This document shows, piece by piece, positions 1 to 5,063 of a stretch of 5,063 nucleotides of DNA. The stretch spans positions 1-5,063 of the forward strand of contig JALTKC010000277.1 in NCBI GenBank assembly GCA_027076245.1. The letters run 5' to 3'. Source of the stretch: Gammaproteobacteria bacterium. Its GTDB lineage: Bacteria; Pseudomonadota; Gammaproteobacteria; GRL18. The first letter of the stretch is position 1; each line of letters starts with the position of its first letter. The notes under the pieces are model-generated. The model searched no databases, was not told the origin of the DNA, and worked only from the letters and a program-made list of their open reading frames with translations. A program made the position numbers and the translations under genes.

Positions 1-118
1 ACGCTGAACGCTGAACGCTGAACGCTGAACGCTGAACGCTGAACGCTGAACGCTGAACGCTGAACGCTGAACGCTGAACGCTGAACGCTGAACGCTGAAC
101 GCTGAACGCTCAACGCTG
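1..118. repeat. Heptanucleotide tandem array, unit ACGCTGA, about 17 copies, open at the left edge
   Basis: Bases 1-110 are an uninterrupted run of the 7-base unit ACGCTGA (15 full copies plus five bases). Position 111 is C where the unit predicts G, then 112-118 match one more unit before the pattern ends at 119. The array starts at or before base 1, so its true length is unknown. All three plus-strand frames meet TGA every seven codons, so it cannot code on that strand. The minus strand is open in all frames and would give the heptapeptide period SAFSVQR. The last unit supplies the final two codons (Gln, Arg) and part of the stop codon of the minus-strand protease gene. This is a simple-sequence repeat likely to vary in copy number by replication slippage. 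It has no spacers, so it is not a CRISPR. Confidence 0.97.
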
Positions 119-1309
119 CTCTCCCCCCGACATCTGCGGCCGCTCCTGCGCCACAATCCTGAACTGCACCGACTGATTCCCCCGAATCCCTCGCAATACC
201 GCAATATCCCCCGGATTCAGGTGAGTGATTAATCGTAGGGCATCTTTTGCAGAGGTGATTTTTATACCGTTTATATGGGTGATCATATCACCTACCTGGA
301 TGCCGGCTTTCTGACCAGGGCCGTTTTTCAGTACGCCAATGATCAGCAAACCATGATCCACCACACTGTTGAGTTGTTGTGCCAGCATGGGTGATATTTC
401 TCTGGCCTCAATGCCAATCCAGCCCCGACGGACTTCACCGAAGCGGATTAACTGCTGCATCACTTCCTGTGCCAGAGTTGCAGGAATGGCAAAACCGATC
501 CCCTGGGAACCGCCGCTGTTGCTAATATTAATGGTATTGACACCAATCATTTCACCTCGGGTATTAACCAGGGCTCCCCCGGAATTGCCGGGATTAATGG
601 CGGCATCGGTCTGGATAAAATTGTCAAAGCTGTTGGCTCTGAACTGGGAACGGTTCAGGGCACTGATGATCCCGGAAGTGACTGTATTACCCAGGCCAAA
701 AGGATTGCCAATGGCCAGGACAATATCACCTACCTGCAATTTAGAGGAATCCCCGAAATGTATGGTAGGCAGATCCGAAGCGGTCACTTTTAACAGCGCC
801 AGATCGGTTTCCAGATCACGGCCTACCAGCCGGGCGCGTAAATAACGGCCATCCTGTAGTAAAACCTCGATATCTTCGGCACCGTAAATAACATGATTAT
901 TTGTTAATATATGACCGGAAGATGAGACGATAACCCCTGAACCCAGATTTGTTTCTTCTTTATAACGTGGCGGTGGTCGGCGATTTTCAAGCAGAGCTCT
1001 TAATGTCGAATTGTTATACAGAGATTCTTTTTGCTTAATCAGTTTACGGGTAAAAATATTAACCACGGCTGGAGCCGCTCTCTGTACAGCCGGAGCAAAA
1101 CTGACAATACTGTTTGCATAGAGCTTATTACCTACAGGGGCTGGTATTAAACGTTCAGCCTGTGGTAATTTAACAGGCTCCGAATTTAATGGCTGTCCTG
1201 ATCCGGTCAGGAAATAATTATAGGTAACAGCAAATAAAAAACCCACCAGTGCCGAGAGCATGTAAAACAGGATGGATGAGTAATTTGGGGTTGTTTTTCT
1301 TCCGGTCAT
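110..1309 (-). CDS. degS: Membrane-anchored HtrA-family serine protease with one PDZ domain (DegS/AlgW type)
   Basis: This 399-residue protein is a periplasmic trypsin-like protease fixed to the inner membrane. By family knowledge, DegS/AlgW binds exposed C termini of misfolded outer-membrane proteins through its PDZ domain and makes the first cut in the anti-sigma factor RseA/MucA, which releases sigma-E/AlgU. Residues about 12-33 form one hydrophobic anchor with no obvious cleavage site. The protease domain spans about 75-285, with catalytic His139 (TNNHVI), Asp169 (ETDLALLKV) and Ser243 (NPGNSGGALVN). A single PDZ domain covers about 297-388, unlike DegP/DegQ, which have two. The loop before the His strand (about 87-121, Arg/Pro-rich) is longer than I recall for E. 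coli DegS (355 residues). The ATG at 1307-1309 is preceded by AAGGT at 1321-1325, a somewhat long 11-base spacing. The gene diverges from the Nif3 gene, and its stop lies in the terminal unit of the heptamer array. The class is certain; degS versus algW is a naming choice. Confidence 0.95.
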   Translation of the reverse strand: MTGRKTTPNYSSILFYMLSALVGFLFAVTYNYFLTGSGQPLNSEPVKLPQAERLIPAPVGNKLYANSIVSFAPAVQRAAPAVVNIFTRKLIKQKESLYNNSTLRALLENRRPPPRYKEETNLGSGVIVSSSGHILTNNHVIYGAEDIEVLLQDGRYLRARLVGRDLETDLALLKVTASDLPTIHFGDSSKLQVGDIVLAIGNPFGLGNTVTSGIISALNRSQFRANSFDNFIQTDAAINPGNSGGALVNTRGEMIGVNTINISNSGGSQGIGFAIPATLAQEVMQQLIRFGEVRRGWIGIEAREISPMLAQQLNSVVDHGLLIIGVLKNGPGQKAGIQVGDMITHINGIKITSAKDALRLITHLNPGDIAVLRGIRGNQSVQFRIVAQERPQMSGGEQR

Positions 1310-1320
1310 GGGGGTATTTT

Positions 1321-1325
1321 ACCTT
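1321..1325 (-). promoter_or_regulatory. Probable ribosome binding site of degS
   Basis: Read on the minus strand, AAGGT lies 11 bases upstream of the degS ATG at 1309. It is the only Shine-Dalgarno-like stretch near this start. The spacing is longer than the usual 5-9 bases, so initiation may be modest. The hydrophobic anchor begins soon after this Met, which supports it as the true start. Confidence 0.5.
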
Positions 1326-1373
1326 AATAATTCAGTGCAGACCTGTTTTGCAGTTTAAAGATTTGAATAATTT

Positions 1374-1381
1374 AGGATAAT
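1374..1381 (+). promoter_or_regulatory. Weak candidate -10 element for the Nif3 gene
   Basis: GATAAT at 1376-1381 differs from the TATAAT consensus at one position and sits in the divergent spacer, pointing toward the Nif3 gene. No good -35 hexamer lies at 16-18 bases: TTGCAG at 1348-1353 is 22 bases away, too far. If used, transcription would start near 1388 and give a 5' leader of about 70 bases containing the inverted repeat at 1395-1423. This rests on inspection only and competes with other A/T-rich matches in the spacer. Confidence 0.25.
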
Positions 1382-1394
1382 ACAATGTTTTTTG

Positions 1395-1423
1395 CTGAGC
1401 TGATTGCATTTTATACAGCTCAG
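1395..1423. repeat. Perfect 8-bp inverted repeat in the degS/Nif3 divergent spacer
   Basis: The arms CTGAGCTG (1395-1402) and CAGCTCAG (1416-1423) are perfect reverse complements separated by 13 A/T-rich bases. On the plus strand the second arm is followed, after GAATCG, by six T residues (1430-1435). That resembles a weak terminator or attenuator, but the six-base gap before the T-run is atypical. It could equally be a dyad operator for a regulator acting on either divergent gene. Function is inferred from position and symmetry only. Confidence 0.6.
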
Positions 1424-1458
1424 GAATCGTTTTTTAAATGGATAAGTGTTAATAATAT

Positions 1459-2202
1459 ATGGTTAAAAGTAAAGAACTGGTTGCTTATTGTGATGAACTT
1501 CTGGAAACAGAACGTTTTTCTGATTACTGCCCTAATGGGCTGCAGATTCAGGGGAATGATTCAGTTCAGCGTATTGTCAGCGGGGTGACCGCCAGTCAGG
1601 AGTTAATTGATGAAGCCATTAAACTGGAGGCAGACTGTCTGCTGGTGCATCATGGTTTTTTCTGGAAGGGGGAAGCCCCGGTTCTGACCGGTATTAAGTA
1701 TCGCCGTATTAAATCCCTGCTCTGTCATGATATTAATCTGCTGGCCTATCACCTGCCACTGGATGCGCATAAAACCCTCGGCAATAATGTTCTGCTGGCA
1801 CAGAAACTGGGTATAAAAGCCGAATCTTTTTTTGGTAATAATGATATAGCAGTGCTGGGTACTATTGAGCGCCAGAGCGGTGAAACCTTTGTGCGTCATC
1901 TGTCCCAGGTGCTGGGTCGTCAGGCACTGCATATTCCTTCAGAAAGGATGCTGGAAAAAGTGGCCTTATGCAGCGGAGCAGCACAGTCCTGGATTGAGCA
2001 GGCAGTTGCAGTAGAAGCGGATGCTTTTATCAGCGGTGAAATTTCAGAAAATACCTGGCACCTGGCTCGGGAACATAATATTCATTATTTTGCTGCCGGG
2101 CATCATGCTACAGAGCGCTATGGAGTACAGGCTCTGGGAGCCCATCTTGCTGAGCAGTTTGATCTGGAACATATATTTATCGATAAATATAATCCGGTTT
2201 AG
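1459..2202 (+). CDS. ybgI: Nif3/YbgI family dinuclear-metal hexameric protein (DUF34)
   Basis: This 247-residue protein is colinear with E. coli YbgI as I recall it, with shared stretches such as SDYxPNGLQ near residue 21, GVTASQ at 42-47, VHHGFFWKGE at 63-72, HLPLDAH at 98-104 and FAAGHHATER at 211-220. The expected dimetal ligands are present: His64, His65, Asp102, His215 and Glu219. It is the short form, without the extra middle domain of longer Nif3 proteins, and has no signal peptide, so it is cytoplasmic. Family members form hexameric toroids. The label GTP cyclohydrolase I type 2 is propagated widely, but the in vivo role is unsettled. The ATG at 1459 is the earliest in-frame start because TAA at 1450-1452 closes the frame. 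No good Shine-Dalgarno precedes it, so translation may be weak or coupled. A 360-bp spacer separates it from petA, so it is probably not in that operon. Confidence 0.96.
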   Translation: MVKSKELVAYCDELLETERFSDYCPNGLQIQGNDSVQRIVSGVTASQELIDEAIKLEADCLLVHHGFFWKGEAPVLTGIKYRRIKSLLCHDINLLAYHLPLDAHKTLGNNVLLAQKLGIKAESFFGNNDIAVLGTIERQSGETFVRHLSQVLGRQALHIPSERMLEKVALCSGAAQSWIEQAVAVEADAFISGEISENTWHLAREHNIHYFAAGHHATERYGVQALGAHLAEQFDLEHIFIDKYNPV

Positions 2203-2210
2203 CGTTTTCC

Positions 2211-2249
2211 GGTAAAGTTTCTGGGTAGTTTTTTAGTGCGAAACTTACC
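2211..2249. repeat. Imperfect inverted repeat just after the Nif3 gene, possible weak terminator
   Basis: GGTAAAGTTT (2211-2220) pairs with AAACTTACC (2241-2249) through nine base pairs with one bulged A, enclosing a 20-base loop that contains six T residues. It starts nine bases after the Nif3 stop codon. The stem is A/T-heavy and is not directly followed by a T-run (the next one is at 2262-2266), so it is at best a weak terminator. It could instead be an mRNA 3'-end stabiliser. Confidence 0.35.
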
Positions 2250-2269
2250 TTAAAAAGTAAATTTTTGGC

Positions 2270-2286
2270 TGTTGCAAAATGCAACA
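2270..2286. promoter_or_regulatory. Perfect 17-bp dyad TGTTGCA-AAA-TGCAACA, operator candidate
   Basis: The arms TGTTGCA (2270-2276) and TGCAACA (2280-2286) are exact reverse complements around a three-base centre. No T-run follows on either strand, which argues against a terminator and for a binding site of a dimeric regulator. The nine-base string TGTTGCAAA recurs at 2437-2445, about 165 bases downstream and on the other side of the predicted petABC promoter. No regulator can be named from the motif. Confidence 0.45.
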
Positions 2287-2368
2287 ATCCAGGTGAGAAC
2301 AAGACCATTTAGAAATAGCAATTAAAATTTAAATTCTTGAAAATTCCGGTATTTTATCGACACGTTTA

Positions 2369-2380
2369 TGATAAATATCA
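2369..2380. promoter_or_regulatory. FNR/Anr-like dyad TGAT-AAAT-ATCA upstream of petABC
   Basis: TGAT-N4-ATCA matches the core of the FNR/Anr consensus TTGAT-N4-ATCAA, missing only the outermost base of each half (A and G here). Its centre is near 2374.5, about 50 bases before the start point expected from the -10 element at 2413-2418. That is neither of the classic activator positions (-41.5 or -61.5), so the mode of action is unclear, or the real start differs slightly. Oxygen-responsive control of a bc1 operon is biologically reasonable. In A/T-rich DNA a chance match is possible. Confidence 0.4.
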
Positions 2381-2409
2381 GGTCAATTAGTAAATAATAA
2401 AATTGTACT

Positions 2410-2418
2410 TGATATTAT
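2410..2418 (+). promoter_or_regulatory. Candidate extended -10 promoter for petABC
   Basis: TG-A-TATTAT gives a TGn extension followed by a hexamer with five of six matches to TATAAT. No recognisable -35 lies 16-18 bases upstream (GTAAAT at 2390-2395 is poor), which is typical of extended -10 or activator-dependent promoters. Transcription would start near 2425 and leave a leader of roughly 140 bases before petA. Alternative -10-like strings TAAAAT (2398-2403) and TATGAT (2367-2372) exist, so this is the best of several. Confidence 0.4.
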
Positions 2419-2549
2419 GCTCATCTTTTAAGAAAATGTTGCAAATTTTTTTGGTATCGAATTAAGAAATCCTTACTAATTATTAAGATTTTTTACAAAA
2501 ATTTTTAAAAAAACTTAAGTTATTTCGGGTGGGAAAATTTCTTAAATTT

Positions 2550-2554
2550 GGGAG
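2550..2554 (+). promoter_or_regulatory. Ribosome binding site that fixes the petA start
   Basis: GGGAG lies eight bases before the ATG at 2563, an ideal spacing. The upstream in-frame TTG at 2548 overlaps this site and so cannot use it, which makes 2563 the start. Confidence 0.85.
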
Positions 2555-2562
2555 TTAAGTTA

Positions 2563-3171
2563 ATGAGTACAGACGCTGTAAATAATAGCAAACGTCGCTT
2601 TCTGGTTGCCTCCACTACGGTGGTGGGTGCCATTGGTGCCGGTTTTGTAGCTGTACCCTTCATCAAATCCTGGAAACCCAGTGCCAGAGCTCTGGCTGCC
2701 GGTGCTCCAGTACAGGTTGACATCAGTAAACTTGAAGAAGGGCAAATGATCACAGTAGAGTGGCGGGGTAAGCCGGTTTATGTGTTAAACAGAACAGATG
2801 AGAACATTAAGGTTCTGGAAACAGATATCGAGATGCTTGCTGATCCGGATTCTGAAATGTCTGCCCAGCCGGACTATTGTAAGAACCCAGCCCGTTCTTA
2901 TGACAGTCACCGTAAAGTGATTGTTATGGAAGGGGTGTGTACTCACCTGGGGTGTGCGCCGAAATATGTGCCTGATTTAAATAACCCGTTTGCTGGTTCC
3001 CTGGGGCATGACTGGAAGGGCGGCTATTTCTGCCCCTGCCATGGTTCTATTTATGATCTTTCCGGTCGGGTTTATAAATCCATGCCGGCTCCAAAGAACC
3101 TGCCAATCATGCCATATTATTTCAAGAGCGATACAGTGATCCTGATAGGTCAAGACGGGAGTAATGCATAA
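2563..3171 (+). CDS. petA: Rieske iron-sulfur subunit of the cytochrome bc1 complex
   Basis: This 202-residue protein carries the high-potential [2Fe-2S] cluster that takes the first electron from ubiquinol at the Qo site and hands it to cytochrome c1. A twin-arginine-type N terminus (SKRRFLV, residues 9-15) precedes the single membrane helix at about 16-36, which stays as an anchor. Cluster boxes are CTHLGC (126-131) and CPCHGS (157-162): ligands Cys126, His128, Cys157 and His160, with a Cys131-Cys159 disulfide. Ser162 and Tyr164 match the hydrogen-bonding residues that raise the midpoint potential in ubiquinol-oxidising bc1 complexes. PAPKNL at 176-181 is the conserved loop near the cluster. 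The start at ATG 2563 is set by GGGAG at 2550-2554. The stop overlaps the petB start by one base (TAATG), so the genes are translationally coupled. Confidence 0.98.
   Translation: MSTDAVNNSKRRFLVASTTVVGAIGAGFVAVPFIKSWKPSARALAAGAPVQVDISKLEEGQMITVEWRGKPVYVLNRTDENIKVLETDIEMLADPDSEMSAQPDYCKNPARSYDSHRKVIVMEGVCTHLGCAPKYVPDLNNPFAGSLGHDWKGGYFCPCHGSIYDLSGRVYKSMPAPKNLPIMPYYFKSDTVILIGQDGSNA
3157..3161 (+). promoter_or_regulatory. Ribosome binding site of petB inside the petA 3' end
   Basis: GGGAG lies nine bases before the petB ATG at 3171. With the one-base TAATG overlap, petB can be translated by fresh loading or by ribosomes finishing petA. Confidence 0.75.
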
Positions 3172-4412
3172 TGGGACAAAGAGTCAATGATTTAATGGGA
3201 TGGGTTGATGCCCGATTCCCTCTGACAAAGATGTGGGAAGAGCATCTGTCAAAATACTATGCACCTAAAAACTTTAACTTCTGGTACTTTTTCGGCTCAC
3301 TGGCCATTATGGTACTGGTTATTCAGGTGCTTTCCGGGATTTTCCTGGCCATGTTCTACAAGCCCGATACGGCACTGGCATTCCAGTCTGTAGAAATGAA
3401 TATTATGCGTGATGTGGAATGGGGCTGGTTAATCCGCTATTTCCATTCAACGGGTGCATCGGCATTCTTTATTGTAGTTTACCTGCACATGTTCCGTGGT
3501 CTGATTTATGGTTCTTATAAAAAACCCCGTGAACTGGTGTGGATCTTTGGTGTACTGATTTTCCTGGCTCTGATGGCTGAAGGCTTTATGGGCTACCTGT
3601 TACCCTGGGGTCAGATGTCCTTCTGGGGTGCACAGGTAATTATTAACCTGGTCAGTGCAATCCCCTTTGTCGGTGAAGATCTGGGTATCTGGGTTCGTGG
3701 TGACTTTGTTATCGGTGATGCAACCCTGAACCGTTTCTTCTCCTTACATATTATTGCCATTCCACTGATTCTGATTGGTCTGATTGTAGCGCATATTATT
3801 GCCCTGCACGAAGTCGGTTCCAATAATCCTGATGGTGTTGAAATCAAGAAAAATAAAGATGAAAACGGTATTCCCAAAGACGGCATTCCATTCCATCCTT
3901 ATTATTCTGTAAAAGATATTGTTGGCGTTGTGGTCTTCCTGATGTTCTTTGCTGCAGTAGTATTCTTTGTTCCGGAAATGTTTGGCTACTTCCTGGAACA
4001 TGCTAACTTTGAGCCTGCTAACCCATTGAAGACACCTGAACATATTGCACCGGTCTGGTACTTCACCCCGTATTACTCGATACTACGTGCAGTTCCAAGT
4101 ATTGCTGGTTCGGCTTTCCCTGGTGTAATAGCCATGGGTGCTGCCATTGTCGTATTGTTCTTCCTGCCATGGCTGGATCGCAACCCTGTTAAATCCATCC
4201 GCTATCGTGCCGGCTGGTATAAGATACTGATTGCATTATTTGTGGTTGCATTTATTACCCTGGGTTATTTAGGTACAAAAGCACCTACTGATATGCGTAC
4301 CCTGGTGGCGCAAATCTGTACCATTTACTATTTTGCCTTCTTCCTGTTGATGCCTTTTTACACGAAGATGGAAACGAATAAACCAGTTCCAGAAAGGGTG
4401 ACAATGAAATGA
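3171..4412 (+). CDS. petB: Cytochrome b subunit of the cytochrome bc1 complex
   Basis: This 413-residue integral membrane protein binds two b hemes and forms the Qo and Qi quinone sites. It is full-length, fused bc1-type cytochrome b, not split as in b6f. About eight membrane helices are visible, near 37-62, 88-112, 122-145, 186-215, 252-275, 312-334, 350-368 and 380-398. Heme ligands are His92 and His106 in helix B and His193 and His208 in helix D. The helix D pair has 14 intervening residues, one more than in mitochondrial and alphaproteobacterial forms. The Qo motif is PVWY (294-297) instead of PEWY, which I recall as usual for beta- and gammaproteobacteria. LPWGQMSFWGA (144-154) is the conserved segment after helix C. 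The D-E loop (about 219-245) is hydrophilic and Lys-rich. The last codons overlap petC by four bases (ATGA). Confidence 0.98.
   Translation: MGQRVNDLMGWVDARFPLTKMWEEHLSKYYAPKNFNFWYFFGSLAIMVLVIQVLSGIFLAMFYKPDTALAFQSVEMNIMRDVEWGWLIRYFHSTGASAFFIVVYLHMFRGLIYGSYKKPRELVWIFGVLIFLALMAEGFMGYLLPWGQMSFWGAQVIINLVSAIPFVGEDLGIWVRGDFVIGDATLNRFFSLHIIAIPLILIGLIVAHIIALHEVGSNNPDGVEIKKNKDENGIPKDGIPFHPYYSVKDIVGVVVFLMFFAAVVFFVPEMFGYFLEHANFEPANPLKTPEHIAPVWYFTPYYSILRAVPSIAGSAFPGVIAMGAAIVVLFFLPWLDRNPVKSIRYRAGWYKILIALFVVAFITLGYLGTKAPTDMRTLVAQICTIYYFAFFLLMPFYTKMETNKPVPERVTMK
4393..4398 (+). promoter_or_regulatory. Ribosome binding site of petC inside the petB 3' end
   Basis: AAAGGG ends 10 bases before the petC ATG at 4409. 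The nearer ATG at 4404 is in the petB frame and reaches the petB stop after one more codon, so 4409 is the petC start. Confidence 0.7.
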
Positions 4413-5063
4413 AAAAGACAATCCTGATTCTGCTAACTTTAATAGCAATGACAAGTACTGGTCTGGTATTGGCCAGTGGCGGAGCGCATCTGGAAAAAGC
4501 GAACATCAATGTTGATGATAAAGCTTCACTGCAGCGTGGTGTTAAGGTTTTTACTGACTATTGCCTGAGCTGTCACTCTGCCAAATATGTTCGTTTTAAT
4601 CGGGTAGCCGCTGACCTGGGCATGACTGAAGAACAGGTAATGGGTAACCTTAATCATCTGGGTACCAAGTTCGGTAGTACCATGACTGCGGTGATGACAC
4701 CGGAATATGCCAAACAGGCATTTGGTGCACTACCACCGGATTTATCTCTGGTAGCCCGTTCTCGTGGCGTTGACTGGTTGTACAGTTATCTGAAAGGTTT
4801 CTATGCCGACCCTTCTAAAACTACAGGTCATAATAATGTCGTCTTTAAAGATGTGGGCATGCCTAATATCTTCTGGGAACAGGAAGGGGTTAAAAAGCCG
4901 ATTATTGAAGACCATGATGGTGAAAAAGTGGTGGTTGGTGCAGAACTGGTTGAACAGGGTACCATGACACCTGAAGAGTTTGATACCATGATTAAAGATC
5001 TGGTGGCCTATATGTCTTATATGGGTGAACCTAATCAGAGTTATCGTAAATCTCTGGGTGTTT
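4409..5063 (+). CDS. petC: Cytochrome c1 subunit of the cytochrome bc1 complex (3' end cut by the window)
   Basis: The window holds 218 codons with no stop. The protein accepts electrons from the Rieske cluster through a covalently bound c-type heme in the periplasm and passes them to cytochrome c. Residues 1-22 form a Sec signal peptide (Lys-Lys, hydrophobic core, probable cleavage in VLA-SGG). The heme motif is CLSCH at 52-56, with His56 the proximal ligand. Met151 in DVGMPNIF is the likely axial Met. PPDLSLVARSRG at 109-120 is a conserved c1 stretch. The C-terminal membrane anchor expected soon after YRKSLGV is not reached, so 20-40 more residues are probably missing. The ATG at 4409 overlaps the petB stop (ATGA). 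In related genomes sspA and sspB often follow, which I cannot see here. Confidence 0.97.
   Translation, partial: MKKTILILLTLIAMTSTGLVLASGGAHLEKANINVDDKASLQRGVKVFTDYCLSCHSAKYVRFNRVAADLGMTEEQVMGNLNHLGTKFGSTMTAVMTPEYAKQAFGALPPDLSLVARSRGVDWLYSYLKGFYADPSKTTGHNNVVFKDVGMPNIFWEQEGVKKPIIEDHDGEKVVVGAELVEQGTMTPEEFDTMIKDLVAYMSYMGEPNQSYRKSLGV

Larger units (their letters stand above)
2203..2562. other. A/T-rich spacer between the Nif3 gene and petABC, rich in inverted repeats
   Basis: This 360-bp stretch has no supportable gene on either strand and is much richer in A and T than the flanking genes. It should contain the 3' end of the Nif3 transcript and the promoter and leader of petABC. Distinct elements seen within it are listed separately: an imperfect long inverted repeat (2211-2249), a perfect 7-3-7 dyad (2270-2286), an FNR-like dyad (2369-2380) and an extended -10 element (2410-2418). 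Two minor palindromes also occur, AACTTAAGTT at 2512-2521 and a nearly perfect 16-mer at 2472-2487; in such A/T-rich DNA these may be chance. No canonical GC-rich terminator with a T-run is visible. Confidence 0.8.

Noticed and set aside
1..118. Possible CRISPR array
   Set aside because: The repeats are seven bases and contiguous, with no spacers. It is a simple tandem repeat.
369..845. A 158-codon open frame on the plus strand opposite the protease gene
   Set aside because: It is antisense to a certain HtrA protease, has no ribosome site or recognisable domain, and is low-complexity in the manner of a shadow frame.
1603..1932. A 109-codon minus-strand frame inside the Nif3 gene
   Set aside because: It lies wholly opposite a strongly recognised gene and resembles no known family. 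Other minus-strand frames opposite petA, petB and petC (within 2520-2753, 3611-4043 and 4269-4509) were rejected for the same reason.
2021..2215. A 64-codon plus-strand frame overlapping the Nif3 gene end
   Set aside because: It is an out-of-frame reading of the conserved Nif3 C terminus with no ribosome binding site or independent support.
2472..2521. Palindromes CTTA..TAAG (2472-2487) and AACTTAAGTT (2512-2521)
   Set aside because: They are built almost entirely of A and T in a highly A/T-rich spacer, so chance symmetry is likely; noted only within the spacer entry.
2548..2562. Upstream TTG start for petA adding five residues
   Set aside because: The TTG overlaps the GGGAG site that is ideally spaced for ATG 2563, and the longer form has no ribosome site of its own.
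110..5063. A previously undescribed biological system
   Set aside because: Every sizeable gene belongs to a well-known family in a familiar gammaproteobacterial order, with intact key residues. There are no mobile-element genes, phage genes or unknown gene clusters.

Overview
The window reads as ordinary chromosome of a gammaproteobacterium. The evidence is gene order (DegS/AlgW-type protease, Nif3/YbgI protein, then Rieske protein, cytochrome b and cytochrome c1) and protein character: a PVWY rather than PEWY Qo motif in cytochrome b, a YbgI-length Nif3 protein, and a membrane-anchored HtrA protease with one PDZ domain. Base composition is moderate in genes and strongly A/T-rich in the spacers. 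This fits a marine Oceanospirillales-like or related lineage better than a high-GC Pseudomonas, but the genus cannot be told from the sequence.

Layout. Positions 1-118 are a heptanucleotide tandem array (ACGCTGA) that runs off the left edge. Its last unit overlaps the 3' end of a minus-strand degS/algW gene (110-1309). A 149-bp divergent spacer (1310-1458) with an 8-bp-arm inverted repeat separates it from a plus-strand ybgI/Nif3 gene (1459-2202). A 360-bp A/T-rich spacer (2203-2562) holds several inverted repeats, an FNR/Anr-like dyad and a plausible extended -10 promoter. The petABC operon for the cytochrome bc1 complex follows: petA (2563-3171), petB (3171-4412) and petC (4409 to the right edge, incomplete). 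The three genes overlap by 1 and 4 bases, so they are almost certainly cotranscribed and translationally coupled.

How the genes work together. PetA, PetB and PetC are the three catalytic subunits of ubiquinol:cytochrome c oxidoreductase. The Rieske cluster and the two b hemes split electrons from ubiquinol at the Qo site, and cytochrome c1 passes one to soluble or membrane-bound cytochrome c. The DegS/AlgW protease is expected to sense misfolded outer-membrane proteins in the periplasm and begin cleavage of the anti-sigma factor that holds sigma-E/AlgU. The Nif3 protein is a conserved dimetal protein of unsettled function. Its place beside the others is a common arrangement and does not show a shared pathway.

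I found no convincing new system. The items most worth a second look are the heptamer array that meets the degS stop codon and the dyad-rich control region upstream of petABC.
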